The notes under the pieces were generated by a model. That model saw only the letters and a list, made by a program, of their open reading frames with translations, did not search any database and was not told the origin of the DNA. From IMG/VR virus record IMGVR_UViG_3300017771_000028, positions 1 to 41,457 of that record: a stretch of 41,457 bases of DNA; one strand, written 5' to 3'. Origin of the DNA: a virus. Position 1 is the first letter of the stretch. Each line of letters opens with the position of its first letter. Below, piece after piece: positions 17,401-28,300 of this stretch. Both the position numbers and the translations under genes were made by a program.

Positions 17401-20400
17401 TTTACGTTAGTCTTAAGTATGTCATCATAGTCATCAAATCTACAATTACGTAATACATAAACCTGTGGTGCATCACCACATTCCTCAATAAACATATCTA
17501 TGAAAAACTTCCTAGGCTCAGCCACTGAACCCAAGTTTGTTACTTTGTGTATACCATCTACACTTGGTTTACTTGTACTATTAACAATCATCACGTAATC
17601 ACCTATTTCTAAATTATGATCTACGTTAACGTTAACACAAGCATCATTTCCATCTTCAGTTGCTGTACCAGCACAAACTGAACATGTAGTTGTTAATGTA
17701 CCATTCTCATCAGCAACCTCGCTGTATAGTCCTAAGTTTTGTACTTGGAAAACATTCCAACCATTGAATACGCTTTGTGTTGATGTTGGTATTGAAGTTG
17801 AACCTATACCAGGAACAACCGCTGTTGGTCCTGAAGTAGTACCATCCACGTTGTCCGGATTGTCGTCTTGGACCACTTGTATTTTAAATAGTGCAGGATC
17901 ATCATCACTTATATCTCCCCACTGGCTTGAGTTAAATGTATTTGCAACCACAGTTGCTTGTGTTGCTCTAACACCTGTAGGTAATCCTGCTCTTGTATTC
18001 ATATCTCTTGCTGGGCTTATGCCACCTAAATCAATACTTGAGTTTGTACTTGTAATAAGCAATCTTTGGTTTGCATCAACTGATGCAGTCACACCTGAGA
18101 TACCTGCTTCATTAATTTTATCACGTGCATTTTGCACAGTTTGTGGATTGATAGGAACTTGTGAACCCGTCATTGTCTGGGCACGTTGGTTTGCAGGAAA
18201 TAGTGAAGTTGAAATACTGCCTGTCAAAGTAAGTGAACTTGAAGTGCTTGATGTTGATGTAGGTGTTTTTGTTAGTATTACAAAGTTACCAGATACAGCC
18301 GCACTAACATCACCAGGCTTATCTGGGTGTGCATTAATTTTAGAAACAAGTGTAGCATTATCCATATTCTGTGCTACATAAGTGTCGCTTCTACTTGGCC
18401 TGTACGTGCCAGGTGCAATGTTTAAATCATTGTTTGCTGTACCATTACCAATAACCATTGTACCATTTACATCATTACCTACATCATACCAGATAATAAT
18501 ATTTCCGTTTAGTTCCTGGCACTTAAGGTTATTATCTGCTGTGCTATCAATAATAGTAGCAACATCTGTTTTATCTAATGCAGTACCTGCTGGAAATCCT
18601 AATGTTGTATTGACTAATGGAATAGTTGCACCATTAATAATTACATTTTCACCTGTATTATCTGCAATAACTGGATCAGTAACTGAATTTAGTTGGCATA
18701 TAAAATATGGGTTACCCTCATCTATATAGTTAATACTTTGATCACCAGTTGAATCGATTACAGTGGTTAACACAAGATTTTGTAATGTTAACGTTCTGTT
18801 ATATCCATTAGGACCAGTATCAGCAATACCTAATATACTTCCACTTGGTATTGAGTTAGCTGGTATGTCAGCATCGACATTGGCTGTTGCTGTAATATTA
18901 TTAAACTGTGTTTGTGTTTCATCAAACCAAACTGGTGTACCATCAATTACTGCACTAGCGGCGTCACCATTTGCTTGGGTTACATAATTAAATACAGGCT
19001 CAATTGCTGTGCCAGTAAACGTTAGTCCTGTTGATTGTGTACTAAATCCAATTGATGCTACATCACATCTTAGTAATCTACCTTTATATCTAACCTTATC
19101 ACCACGCTTATAACTTTGCGTTCCGCTCCAAGTTTCAATGGTTGCGTATTCTGCTGTACTATCAAATACAGACTTCATATCCTGTAATGTTTTTACAATA
19201 TTGTTATCGTTTTCATCTACATCTATAACTTCACCTGCTGTCCTAAGACGTGATGGTCTATCTAAAAATGTTGCTGAGTCTTCAGTGTTAAAACGTATTG
19301 TGCTATCACCATTGACATATTCAAGCTGGCTGGTTAGTCTTACGTCTAAAATCTCAACATTGTTATCAACTAATGTTGGATTATTTGGATCGGGGCTAAG
19401 TCTAATTTCAGTTGCATTTACGTTTGTGTTATCACCATAGTAACTATGTCTGAACATCCATTCTTCGTAAATGCTTGCTGTACTTGTACCTTCATTTAAC
19501 ATTGAACTTCTGTTAAATGGTTTCATAACATTGCTTGTGCCTTTTGCTTTTATCATACCCTGATAAAACTTTGCAAAAGTTTGATCATTTATAAATGTAT
19601 CGTTAACCCAGTCCTTATTATAATTTCCTATTGTAATGTTCTGTGCTTTTCTGTATGTTGGATTTACGTTTTCAATATTATAATCGTAAAGTGTGTTAAG
19701 TGTTTCAACACTGGTATCAAAGTTTTCAACAATTTTGTTTTCAAATACAAGGTATCCAGGAGCTCTAATGTTACCGTCCCAGTCTATTGTTCTGTGTCCT
19801 TGCATTAATAATCTATGGTGTCTCTGGTTTGTTACATCATTAAATAATGTATCATTAAACTGTGTAGTGTTATCAAATTCAACTACGTGTTCAAAATCTA
19901 CTTCAGCAAACGTAACGCTTCCAAATTCTTTAGCAAGCGGAGAATTAATACTTACAATAGCAGTCTTCTCTAATCTATCAACGCTTACTTCTTTTGGATT
20001 AAGTATTTTTCCTTTTGTATCTAATGGGCTATTCATACCACCTGGTAGTGTACCAAACTCTACAAGTCTACCTGTTTGTCCAGTATAATTAATCGTATCA
20101 CCAAGAGCAAGTCTTGTTGTATTACCTACTTCATTGCCAATAGCAAATACTGCTCCGTTTGTTGCTTGAGCATTACCATTTGCCTGTGGTACAACACCGT
20201 TATAGTTTAGGTATTCATAATATCCTCTAATAAAATCGTATAGGTCCTGTACTTTCGCTACAACAGCACCATACTCAATACTACTAACTCTACTATAATC
20301 AAAATCATTATATCTTCTTACGATAGCATTTTCTACTAGTTCTAAATTAGTAAAGTTATCTGTTTTTCTAAGAGGCTCATAAAAGTAAAACTTTTGCTTA

Positions 20401-23400
20401 CCAAGTCCATATCCATCAACCTTTATACCACCTAGTTGTTTTTTCAAGTTCATCACACTTGCGTTTACAATCTTTCTTGGTGGGCCTTTATATAAAAATA
20501 CATTGTAGTCATTTGTGTCAACTTTGTATTTGCCGTTTGCTCCTGACTCAGTATAAAAATCAACGAGGTTTTCAGATGTAAAGCCGCCTACTTTTTGTAC
20601 AAGTTTAGTATCAATTGGTTCGTACACTTCACGCATACTAATGTCTTTATAGCCACGTAGTAAGTTGTTATCTAATACCTTGTTAAGACCATGTCCATGA
20701 TAAATTGCATTACCCATAATAAATTCAATATCAACTATTGCGTCCTGATCATAACCAGTGCCTTGATTTGTAATATCAAAAATAGGTACTTCTCTATATC
20801 CGTATGTTCCTTTAGTAATTGTAATACTGCTAATTGTACCTGTACTATCTACATCAATTACAGCCTCGCCTACTCTTGCTGAATCAGTTGGAGAGAATAA
20901 ATCAATTTTACTTGTTGATCCCCAACCAGTGCTTGAGCTACGAACATTAATACGTTTTACTTTTTTATGGCTGGCATTGTTATTGTATAAAATATTATTA
21001 GGTGATATAGCAGACCTTGAGTATGCGTTAATTAATTTGTTGCTACTAAAAATATTACCTTCATTAAATAATCCTGGTTGGAAAAACTCTGTCCATGCTT
21101 TTGCAGGTAATAATTTTACTATTGCATCTAATAATGCACTTTGACCTAAAGCACTTCCTCTCCAAGCAATCTCAATAGGACCATAGTCACCAAATACAAA
21201 ATCCTGTGCTCTGTTCACAGCAGACGGTATACCAAGCACTTCGTATCTTGGTACAAGGTTTCCGGCTGTATCAACTGGGTAGTTGTTTGTCCAGTCCCAA
21301 TTATGTCTTGCATAACGTAGTTCTGATTTTGTATAGTTCACATGATCACGTGTATTACTTACGTAGCCATTTGTTAATGCTTCAATTAATGCTGTACGTT
21401 TAGCATCTGATCCACCGTTTGCAGTATCTTTCCAACTATATACATCGTCCCACCAATCTGGTTTTTTGCTTTTTCCTAGCATATGCCATGGTGTTAAATC
21501 AGGTCTATGTGTACCAAACAAGTATTGATACGCACCTTTCCAATGTCCTGGCCAGTTACCCATTGAACTGTAATTCCATGTTGTGCCGTCATTGCTTCCA
21601 GGATAATTTGTTCCATCATAGTAGTTACTGGAATTGAAAACTTCTACACCAATCTTTGCTTGGTAATCTCTGTATAGTTGTTCTGTATAATTATCTAACT
21701 TTTCTTTTGTATACCAAGTTTCAAAATGTGGTGCCGGCAGAAATGCATTAGGACTTCTTGTATTATCCAAGTCAACTATACCTGCCCAAATTCTTTTGTC
21801 TAAGTCTAATAAACAGGCATTTACAACATCATAGTTTGATTTTGTTGGGTCATATAAATTGTTTGTGTTATTCCAAACTAGTTCTGTTCCATCATGTAAT
21901 GTGATTATATCTGTTTCAACTGTAGGTGGTGTTCCATACGCAAGCCCTAGTTTTACCATGCTTTCAGGTATATAACTATTGTTCTCTCTATCAATAAATT
22001 GTATTGTAAGAAATGCTGGCTCAGTAGTACTTACAGCGGTTGTTAAATTTTTAAGTGTAATAGTACTGCCTGCAAGAGTATAGTCAACATCTTTAACAAG
22101 TAATCTTTCATAATATTCATTACTGCCATTGTTTTCTGACAAATACAAATAAGCATGATCCATTATATTAAAGTCAGTGTTTATTGATATACTTGGATAG
22201 ATTTTTGTTTGACTTGCTGTAAGATCATATCTCTGTTCTCTCTTATCTTGGAAGTAAACCATATTTGAATCAGCATATAAATCTGTTCCTTTTTTGGTTT
22301 CAGTGATTGCTTTAAGTGCATCACGTACAATGTCCCTTGTTTTCACATATCCATTTGATTTGTATAGTCTAATTACTTGAGCTCTAAATCTATCTCTAAA
22401 TCCATGAAAGTCACGTGCTTGTGCAAACAGAGCTTCTCTTGCATCAAATGCAGTATTGGCATATGTGTAATCGTGCATGATACTAATATCATCATACATA
22501 TATATTGTACCACCAGTGTTATGCAATTTAACATCTTTGTGGTAACTATTAATACCAAAACTTTGCCCTGTTAAGTTTGGTGACTTATATATAATATCGT
22601 TCCAATGGTCAAATGTTTCACTAATAGTAAATTCAAGTAATTGCTTGTTAGTTGCATTATGTTCAAGTACATCAGGTATGCTGTATACTTTTGCATCATT
22701 TGTTGCATCTACTTCTCTAAATTCTAAATCAATAATACTATTTTCTTCTACAAGGTCTGCTGGTACAACTATTGAGTCTGTATTAATTGTATACTCTTCT
22801 TGTCTAATACGCTTGCCGTCAATATATAGATCATGATATAGATAGTCATCATTATCTAAAATAACAATACGTGCCTTATTAGTAGCTGAATAACCATAGT
22901 ATAATATTCCAGCAGTATTTGGCATTACTATTGTTGTTACATTTCCACTTGATGTAACATTTGTTGTATGTGCAGTGCCAGCAAAATCGCTATAGAAATT
23001 TATATTATTTTTACTAATGTTAATAAAGTTATAAGTTTCACCTGCTTTGACTGTTAGTGTAGGCTTACCTTCTTTACGTTCATTAAAAATACCAAATGCA
23101 AAGTTTTCAGTAACAGTAAAGTCTATATTAGGACCATATGTATGTACAACAAATTCTCTTGCAGATTTAAAACTATCTGTGCCGTATGGGATAGTTTGTG
23201 CTGAAGTTGCATCAGTAACAATCTGTTGATACTTTTCTTTTGCACCACGCATTACATTGCCAGGAACATAAGCGTTCTTTACAATTCCTTTTTGCTTATA
23301 ACTGTAGTAGCCTTTAATTGTATCTGTATCTACAAGTCCACCATCAGGAGTTATTAGACTAAATGTAAATTTATCTTTATCCTGATAGTTTACAAATTCG

Positions 23401-25346
23401 TATTCTGCTCTATGGCCCATATCTTTAAGACTTACGACCATGTCAAGTTCAGGATCAATTGTTGTACCTGAACCTATCTTATATCCAAATAATTTAGATC
23501 CACCTCTTTCGCCATCAGCATCTTTCACATACCTAAATGTACTATTAGGATATTTTGTTATATCGTCTAATCTTGTGTTTTGTCTTTCATCGTCAAACAA
23601 ATAATATAACGGTGGATGATTGACACGATCCTTTGTATATCCCACCATAGTCTGTGGTGTGTCGCTAACCCACAAGTCCTGTCTAATATAACTTGACTGT
23701 AATGTTGCTGTGTCTGCTGTACTTGTTCCAAGAGCATTTCTTATAATGAATGTATCACCTACTGTAAGAGTTTTGTAAACTGGATCTGTACTTTGTGTGG
23801 CATCACGTGTGTATGATGTTGCAACATTTTCTACTATGTAGGTTGTGCCATTTTGTAGTTGACTTGCTAGACTTGCATCTCTTAATATAAAGTCTATAGG
23901 TCCTTGAAATTTCTGTACTGTGCTATCATTACTATGTTTGATAAGATGTATACCACCTTCAAATTCAATGATAGGACGCTTTGCTTGATTATCAAGAGTA
24001 GTGAAATTTTCTGCATCCATAAATGGATTCATGTCTGCCAATTTAAAAATTGTATCTCTGTGAATCCAGTGATTGGATCTACTCCATGCTGTAGCAATAG
24101 GATCATCTCTGTTAATAACAATATAATCTTTTAATGCTGTTGGTGTATACCATGTATCCCAATTTGTATTACTATCCCATGTATGTTCTAAGTAGGATTG
24201 AGCTTTTGCTATTTTATCTGGTGTTCTATTTGTTGTTACTACTTCCTGTGTAATTTCAGTTCCTGAAACTGATGCCCTAATAATATCTTTGAATATTACA
24301 TTGCCACTTGTATCAACTTCTACCCAGTATATTGAATGTTGTTCTTCTGTTGTTAATCCGGGCCAACCCGTGCCAAACCTTACTACCATACCATTCGCTA
24401 GGTAAATCTTTCTGTCATTACCAGAGTAAAACCATAATGCAGGTGCAGTATTAGTATTTGGATCTGCTAAATCTGCATTGTATGCTTGCATTATTGTAAT
24501 AGGTGAGTTACCACGTGCGTCTGCTATATTGCCTTTTTTGTAGGTAATATCCAATACATCTATACTATCCCAATATCCTTTTGTATGATTTGTGTAAGTA
24601 TTTTCATCTGTCCAAATAGGGTATGGGCGTTTATTAGTAGTACCAAAAACTGTACGTTGCTCATTGTAAAGACGTAAGTTAATTTCCTTGCCAACACCTG
24701 TTACAAGATAAATGTTGTTGCTTAAAGAACCATAACCCAGTTCTAACTTAATACGCATTCCGTCTTCTAAATCAAAACTGTTATTATCATCTACAAATGT
24801 ATGTGTTACTTTTCCGTTAATATCTGTAATAGGATCTACTGCATATGTTGCTGTGCCATTTGTATTATCACTTTCATATACAGGTAAGTTTGGAACCCAA
24901 TAGTAACTTGTAAAGTTAAAAAACTTATCTACATCAATTGGCGGCTGATATACATAACCCTGGGTAGTGTATGCCGAATTATAATTATAGTCATCGAAGT
25001 ATTGTTCAACTGCCTGGGCCACATCGTCAAATGCAATACGTGTATCACTAACGATTGTAGGAGAAAGTTGTACATTATTATTTTTTGTATCTAAGTATTT
25101 TGTTTGTTCTGTTTCAGTTCTAGACTTGCCTGACTTATCACCAACATAAGCATCAATATCTTCTAGCATACCTTTAGATACTAGTTGATCAAATGTACTA
25201 TCAAGCCACTGCTTATTAATTCTAGTTTGAAAGGCGAATGGGAGGTAATCACTACTCTTTACATTTACTGTAGGGTAGTTACCAATCTTTCTTTTGTTCT
25301 TGCTCTTTTTGGTTTTAGAGCTCTTGTAATCTTTATAATCGGCCAT
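14406..25346 (-). CDS. Giant baseplate wedge/virion structural protein (gp7 position)
   Basis: A single uninterrupted 3646-residue frame, over a quarter of the window. It follows gp25 and gp6 and so occupies the place of T4 gene 7 (1032 residues in T4), and there is no separate gp8 homologue here; the wedge call rests on that order. The N-terminus is basic (SSKTKKSKNKRK) and continues with aromatic-rich beta segments. Around residues 2190-2470 are repeated INxAxI/TVxxAxxxIN-type units that resemble flagellar-hook-like or adhesin modules. Residues about 3510-3585 carry the phage structural pattern GFAYINGEVLEYS then AYRGYASQKAHASG. Starts in a TAATG overlap with gp6. It may combine wedge and appendage roles. 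Confidence 0.7.
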   Translation of the reverse strand: MADYKDYKSSKTKKSKNKRKIGNYPTVNVKSSDYLPFAFQTRINKQWLDSTFDQLVSKGMLEDIDAYVGDKSGKSRTETEQTKYLDTKNNNVQLSPTIVSDTRIAFDDVAQAVEQYFDDYNYNSAYTTQGYVYQPPIDVDKFFNFTSYYWVPNLPVYESDNTNGTATYAVDPITDINGKVTHTFVDDNNSFDLEDGMRIKLELGYGSLSNNIYLVTGVGKEINLRLYNEQRTVFGTTNKRPYPIWTDENTYTNHTKGYWDSIDVLDITYKKGNIADARGNSPITIMQAYNADLADPNTNTAPALWFYSGNDRKIYLANGMVVRFGTGWPGLTTEEQHSIYWVEVDTSGNVIFKDIIRASVSGTEITQEVVTTNRTPDKIAKAQSYLEHTWDSNTNWDTWYTPTALKDYIVINRDDPIATAWSRSNHWIHRDTIFKLADMNPFMDAENFTTLDNQAKRPIIEFEGGIHLIKHSNDSTVQKFQGPIDFILRDASLASQLQNGTTYIVENVATSYTRDATQSTDPVYKTLTVGDTFIIRNALGTSTADTATLQSSYIRQDLWVSDTPQTMVGYTKDRVNHPPLYYLFDDERQNTRLDDITKYPNSTFRYVKDADGERGGSKLFGYKIGSGTTIDPELDMVVSLKDMGHRAEYEFVNYQDKDKFTFSLITPDGGLVDTDTIKGYYSYKQKGIVKNAYVPGNVMRGAKEKYQQIVTDATSAQTIPYGTDSFKSAREFVVHTYGPNIDFTVTENFAFGIFNERKEGKPTLTVKAGETYNFINISKNNINFYSDFAGTAHTTNVTSSGNVTTIVMPNTAGILYYGYSATNKARIVILDNDDYLYHDLYIDGKRIRQEEYTINTDSIVVPADLVEENSIIDLEFREVDATNDAKVYSIPDVLEHNATNKQLLEFTISETFDHWNDIIYKSPNLTGQSFGINSYHKDVKLHNTGGTIYMYDDISIMHDYTYANTAFDAREALFAQARDFHGFRDRFRAQVIRLYKSNGYVKTRDIVRDALKAITETKKGTDLYADSNMVYFQDKREQRYDLTASQTKIYPSISINTDFNIMDHAYLYLSENNGSNEYYERLLVKDVDYTLAGSTITLKNLTTAVSTTEPAFLTIQFIDRENNSYIPESMVKLGLAYGTPPTVETDIITLHDGTELVWNNTNNLYDPTKSNYDVVNACLLDLDKRIWAGIVDLDNTRSPNAFLPAPHFETWYTKEKLDNYTEQLYRDYQAKIGVEVFNSSNYYDGTNYPGSNDGTTWNYSSMGNWPGHWKGAYQYLFGTHRPDLTPWHMLGKSKKPDWWDDVYSWKDTANGGSDAKRTALIEALTNGYVSNTRDHVNYTKSELRYARHNWDWTNNYPVDTAGNLVPRYEVLGIPSAVNRAQDFVFGDYGPIEIAWRGSALGQSALLDAIVKLLPAKAWTEFFQPGLFNEGNIFSSNKLINAYSRSAISPNNILYNNNASHKKVKRINVRSSSTGWGSTSKIDLFSPTDSARVGEAVIDVDSTGTISSITITKGTYGYREVPIFDITNQGTGYDQDAIVDIEFIMGNAIYHGHGLNKVLDNNLLRGYKDISMREVYEPIDTKLVQKVGGFTSENLVDFYTESGANGKYKVDTNDYNVFLYKGPPRKIVNASVMNLKKQLGGIKVDGYGLGKQKFYFYEPLRKTDNFTNLELVENAIVRRYNDFDYSRVSSIEYGAVVAKVQDLYDFIRGYYEYLNYNGVVPQANGNAQATNGAVFAIGNEVGNTTRLALGDTINYTGQTGRLVEFGTLPGGMNSPLDTKGKILNPKEVSVDRLEKTAIVSINSPLAKEFGSVTFAEVDFEHVVEFDNTTQFNDTLFNDVTNQRHHRLLMQGHRTIDWDGNIRAPGYLVFENKIVENFDTSVETLNTLYDYNIENVNPTYRKAQNITIGNYNKDWVNDTFINDQTFAKFYQGMIKAKGTSNVMKPFNRSSMLNEGTSTASIYEEWMFRHSYYGDNTNVNATEIRLSPDPNNPTLVDNNVEILDVRLTSQLEYVNGDSTIRFNTEDSATFLDRPSRLRTAGEVIDVDENDNNIVKTLQDMKSVFDSTAEYATIETWSGTQSYKRGDKVRYKGRLLRCDVASIGFSTQSTGLTFTGTAIEPVFNYVTQANGDAASAVIDGTPVWFDETQTQFNNITATANVDADIPANSIPSGSILGIADTGPNGYNRTLTLQNLVLTTVIDSTGDQSINYIDEGNPYFICQLNSVTDPVIADNTGENVIINGATIPLVNTTLGFPAGTALDKTDVATIIDSTADNNLKCQELNGNIIIWYDVGNDVNGTMVIGNGTANNDLNIAPGTYRPSRSDTYVAQNMDNATLVSKINAHPDKPGDVSAAVSGNFVILTKTPTSTSSTSSSLTLTGSISTSLFPANQRAQTMTGSQVPINPQTVQNARDKINEAGISGVTASVDANQRLLITSTNSSIDLGGISPARDMNTRAGLPTGVRATQATVVANTFNSSQWGDISDDDPALFKIQVVQDDNPDNVDGTTSGPTAVVPGIGSTSIPTSTQSVFNGWNVFQVQNLGLYSEVADENGTLTTTCSVCAGTATEDGNDACVNVNVDHNLEIGDYVMIVNSTSKPSVDGIHKVTNLGSVAEPRKFFIDMFIEECGDAPQVYVLRNCRFDDYDDILKTNVNNKDIDEGLGNIGAAIDQIANNPQYTVGAIGNGDGRYNWKSGDTVWTNYHMNNTPSNRGTYVYTHNGTEFVYDSARSVTSRAVGKDTISHGLIYDGSRNGRVTELELEVFDPVLGAIPGIANVQIDFRSFVDAAGYTHSTDLNEPILLNTGTAWGEAELGKVWWDLTNAIYYDYSQGSAEYKRDYYGKLWEGGSIDVYEWSKSTVPPDEYEAIQVNQTLVKVDITNTPAISASVQFADTPSKVEMFGNVATGEPYSIVDRNSGEKIYYYTEDEDYNAKTNTYDKVYYFWVKNKTSYKSSPNRTMPVKNLAEIIRDPTANGISWIAPISDIEILLANTQYVTDHKSVLQINKELAKPSHNSWTVMQEGRGLIPEYWYRGVLDNLTGFQATSGKEFPNRDLHIYNRFGDDRAIGQGWFYNTNMARQEALACINKHLTNINLVSDLADKWDRTIGIEKEVIDINVDFSNLDAWAPNTAYTVGTLVKFNKKIYYARKAHTSGTSSYQAFKNNQTWMRYASLYDFTEMWDYADYSHVDRLTNEQPTITINKKTDLANIDISKHRVVGVNMVDPDGYDRTEIVKWNGEQWIVQHKKNGTIQFADWLVDSNRIDAWDKNGWDSLAWDGNKQVFWHYLVYALRHDIFIEQHVDNFNKFFFCIVRHCLATQKQVDWVHKTTYIQLEVTTPANSTTNKYKKGTINSLLGYINDVKPFHTKIRNIIDATTITEDAPIGITESYTTDTTIKLNQFSTNQEGNDYLNNALKANTYKNDILSSAFDTASFTDTYTSQAFTDTSTPADIVNGGSFIEPELYNYTGNDNNRNSLAQLDTAEDLTITIQTNTSGDTVNADSRTFVYRQDGKLNALIDILEQAKSTTTTAAITNIDTTIPVTSSANFNKSGGFAYINGEVLEYSTADNNTITVAYRGYASQKAHASGSTIVDITDAGVWNGTIKGVTNSSNEYVDENKINDIAKNSGTLEWEATSILSGTGLLSAKLQAGTQGIDL

Positions 25347-28300
25347 TAATAAGAGCCCTGTGCTAAGTTAATATTTGCCTGTGTCAGGCCTGAAATAATA
25401 TCAATGTCAGTAATACTTATGTCAGGAATAAGTAGCTGATCTTTGAATGGAGTAATCTGGAATAGATCACCAAATACTGCATTTGTGCCTAATGGAACAA
25501 TTACAAAACTACTAATTACACCTGCAAGTTCTTTATGTACATAAGCCGCAAGTTCTGTGAAGTAAAAACTTTCACCGAACTCCCAATTAGCAGGATTAAA
25601 ATATTCTTCAATTACATTTACAACTTGGTTTTTGATTTCATTATCTGTAAACTTTACGCCTGCCATTTTAATAATTCTAAACTTAGCTCTAAACTCTGTA
25701 TCCGATTTAGGACCAAATATAACTTTATAGTTTGCAGGCCTGTATACAATACTATCACTCATTGCTTTACGCTCTGTTTGATCATCAAAGGCACTACGTA
25801 AACTTGTAACTGTATCTGCTACTGGCATACCAGCTTGGCCTGTTGTATCTTTGAGGTAAGCTCTAAACTTTGTATCATATGTTGTTGATAATGTAAACAC
25901 ATCAATTAAGTTTGTAAATGATGGATCAATAAGTTCATTATGATCAGGAACATGTGTCCATTCATATCTTAAATTTTCTTTACCAAACACAGTATCCAAG
26001 TCACCATCATTATCAATATCAATGTCTATTTCATTTGTGCCAACTACATCTGAAAACGCTTCAGGATTATCTGGTCTATCATTATCATCTGCATCAACAC
26101 TTGCAAGGATAACTTTTGTAGGATCATATACACCTGACTTATCACCATCAGTTTTAAAATCATATCCCCAAATGTAAAATGTTGTACTTGGAAATCCTGC
26201 TGTTGATGTGTCAGTAACTAATACTTTATCTCTTTTCTTCTTGCGTGATTCGCCGTCCATAAAGAATTCATTTGTAATATTACTAAATTCCATTTGATCA
26301 GTTGTAAGTTCGTATCTTAATACTCGCTGTACGATTGACCACTTATCAACATTGTTACTTGATTCATAACTTATATGTATAAGCCAGTTATTATCTTTTG
26401 TGCTACTTGCAACACCAGTACCAGTACCTGGACCAGTTGCTATGAAGTTTGTGCCTACAGTATTTGCACCAGCACCAATTAATGTAAAGTCTGTATTACC
26501 TAGACTTTGTATTTTATATTCAAGTCCAGTAATATATTGTCCTGCAGTTACATTAAGATTTGTACTAAACTCTGTTGGAAATGTTATATTGCTACCTGTT
26601 GGTAGTGGACTACGCTCTACTATTTCCCACGCATTATTAATGTAGTCATACTTTAATGCAAAAGTTTGTTTTGCTTTTATATAATCAATTACAGTATTGC
26701 GTTCTGTTTTTGTAAACTGTCTGCTTATTGCTGGGTAAATTGTTTCCAGTGTTGCGTTTGAAGGTATTGCTACATCAAGGCTAATTGCACCCTGATCATC
26801 AGGTGTAATACCTGTAGGATCACCACTTGTATTATCAACACCTAATCCATTATTATAAATTCTTTTTACTTGTGCCCAATACTCTGTGCCACCATATGTA
26901 AACTTTAGCATAGCACCAGTTCTAATTAGTTGCAAATATGAAGATTGATTTTCACCAACACCATGAATTGTTGTACCATTTAGAAAATATCCTGTAAGTG
27001 GATACTGTGTACTTTGTGCCCAGCTAAATGAATTTAAACTGTATGTGGATTTTAGATCTACAAATGTAGTTGCAAATTTATTGTAATATAAATTAATGAG
27101 CTCATCATCACTTACAAACCTTTTGATATAAGAATCAAAAACTTGTGCCGCAGATATATCACTTGCAATGGTTGTCTTTCTTTTATTGCAACTATATAAC
27201 TTTCCATCAGTTCCAAATAATCTTAAATTACTATATGCACCTGTTGGGTCTTTTAAGTCCACATATCTACTAAAGCCACTGTGCGTTCTATTCACAGCCT
27301 TAATTTTTTTCATGTTATCACTAGTGCTACCGAGAAAACCGTTATAGTCACTTGCTGTGATCATTCTATTCTGGCTTGCATAACTTTGTGGTGCTGAGAC
27401 TCTTATGTCATCTATACTCTCTGCACTACTTGCACTGTTCACTGTACTCTTAAGTTGAACAACAAATGTTGCTGTATATGTATTGTTGTCAGCACCTTTG
27501 TATGTCATGTTAATACGCTTTAGGCCAATGTCATCGGGACGTAACGTATATGTTTCGTCAAGGCTTGATCTAAACCATACTCTTATAATTCCGTTAGGTA
27601 AGTTGCCAAATGAACTGTCTGCAAACTGTATGCTTATTCTATTGTCTACTAATGACTTTACACTAAAGATATCTCTTATTCCATTTGAAAGATTATTGAA
27701 TATAACATTTGTTCCAAATACTTCATTAACCTTAGTCCAGTTTTTAATTACTGTTCCATCTTGATTAATGGTTTGTACCCAAACGTCTGTTTGGTTTATA
27801 TTCTCTGCGTCTACATCAAGTGTGATACCACTAACTGCATCTTGTACATTAAAGTCTTGAAAGTCTAAGTTGCCTTCTTTTAAGCCAAAGAAGAAACCTG
27901 TATTATTACTTAATACACCCTGCCCATCATTTTTATATAGGATACTAAAAGCACTTTGTGGATCAGGAGACTTTTCTTCATAGCGTAATGTGTCTGTATT
28001 GTAATCTGAACTATATGCATTAAATGTAGTTTGTGTGCCTTGTGCTATACCAGTAAAATTAAAAGCAACTTGGTTTTCTGTATTGTTGAAGTTGTAAAAC
28101 TGGTTTACAACATTATCAACTGTAACCTGTTTGCGTGGTGAGCCAAATGGATTTGTGCTTGCAAATACAGCATTCATAATATTAATAAAGTTATCTAAAT
28201 TATCTGCTGATGTACTATTTTCAAAGTTAAACTCTTGCCCAGATAAAGTTGTACCGTTATTTCCAATTATATCTTCATTTGTTTTGACTGAAACAACTTT

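Noticed and set aside
17764-18381. A 205-codon plus-strand frame opposite the giant gene
   Set aside because: It is the longest antisense frame, but its Ser/Val/Leu-rich product mirrors Thr/Asn/Asp-rich codons on the other strand and no neighbours lie on the plus strand.
14406-25346. Many plus-strand open frames of 60-200 codons opposite the giant gene
   Set aside because: They are antisense to a continuous coding frame, lack ribosome binding sites and show biased residue use expected from the complementary strand.
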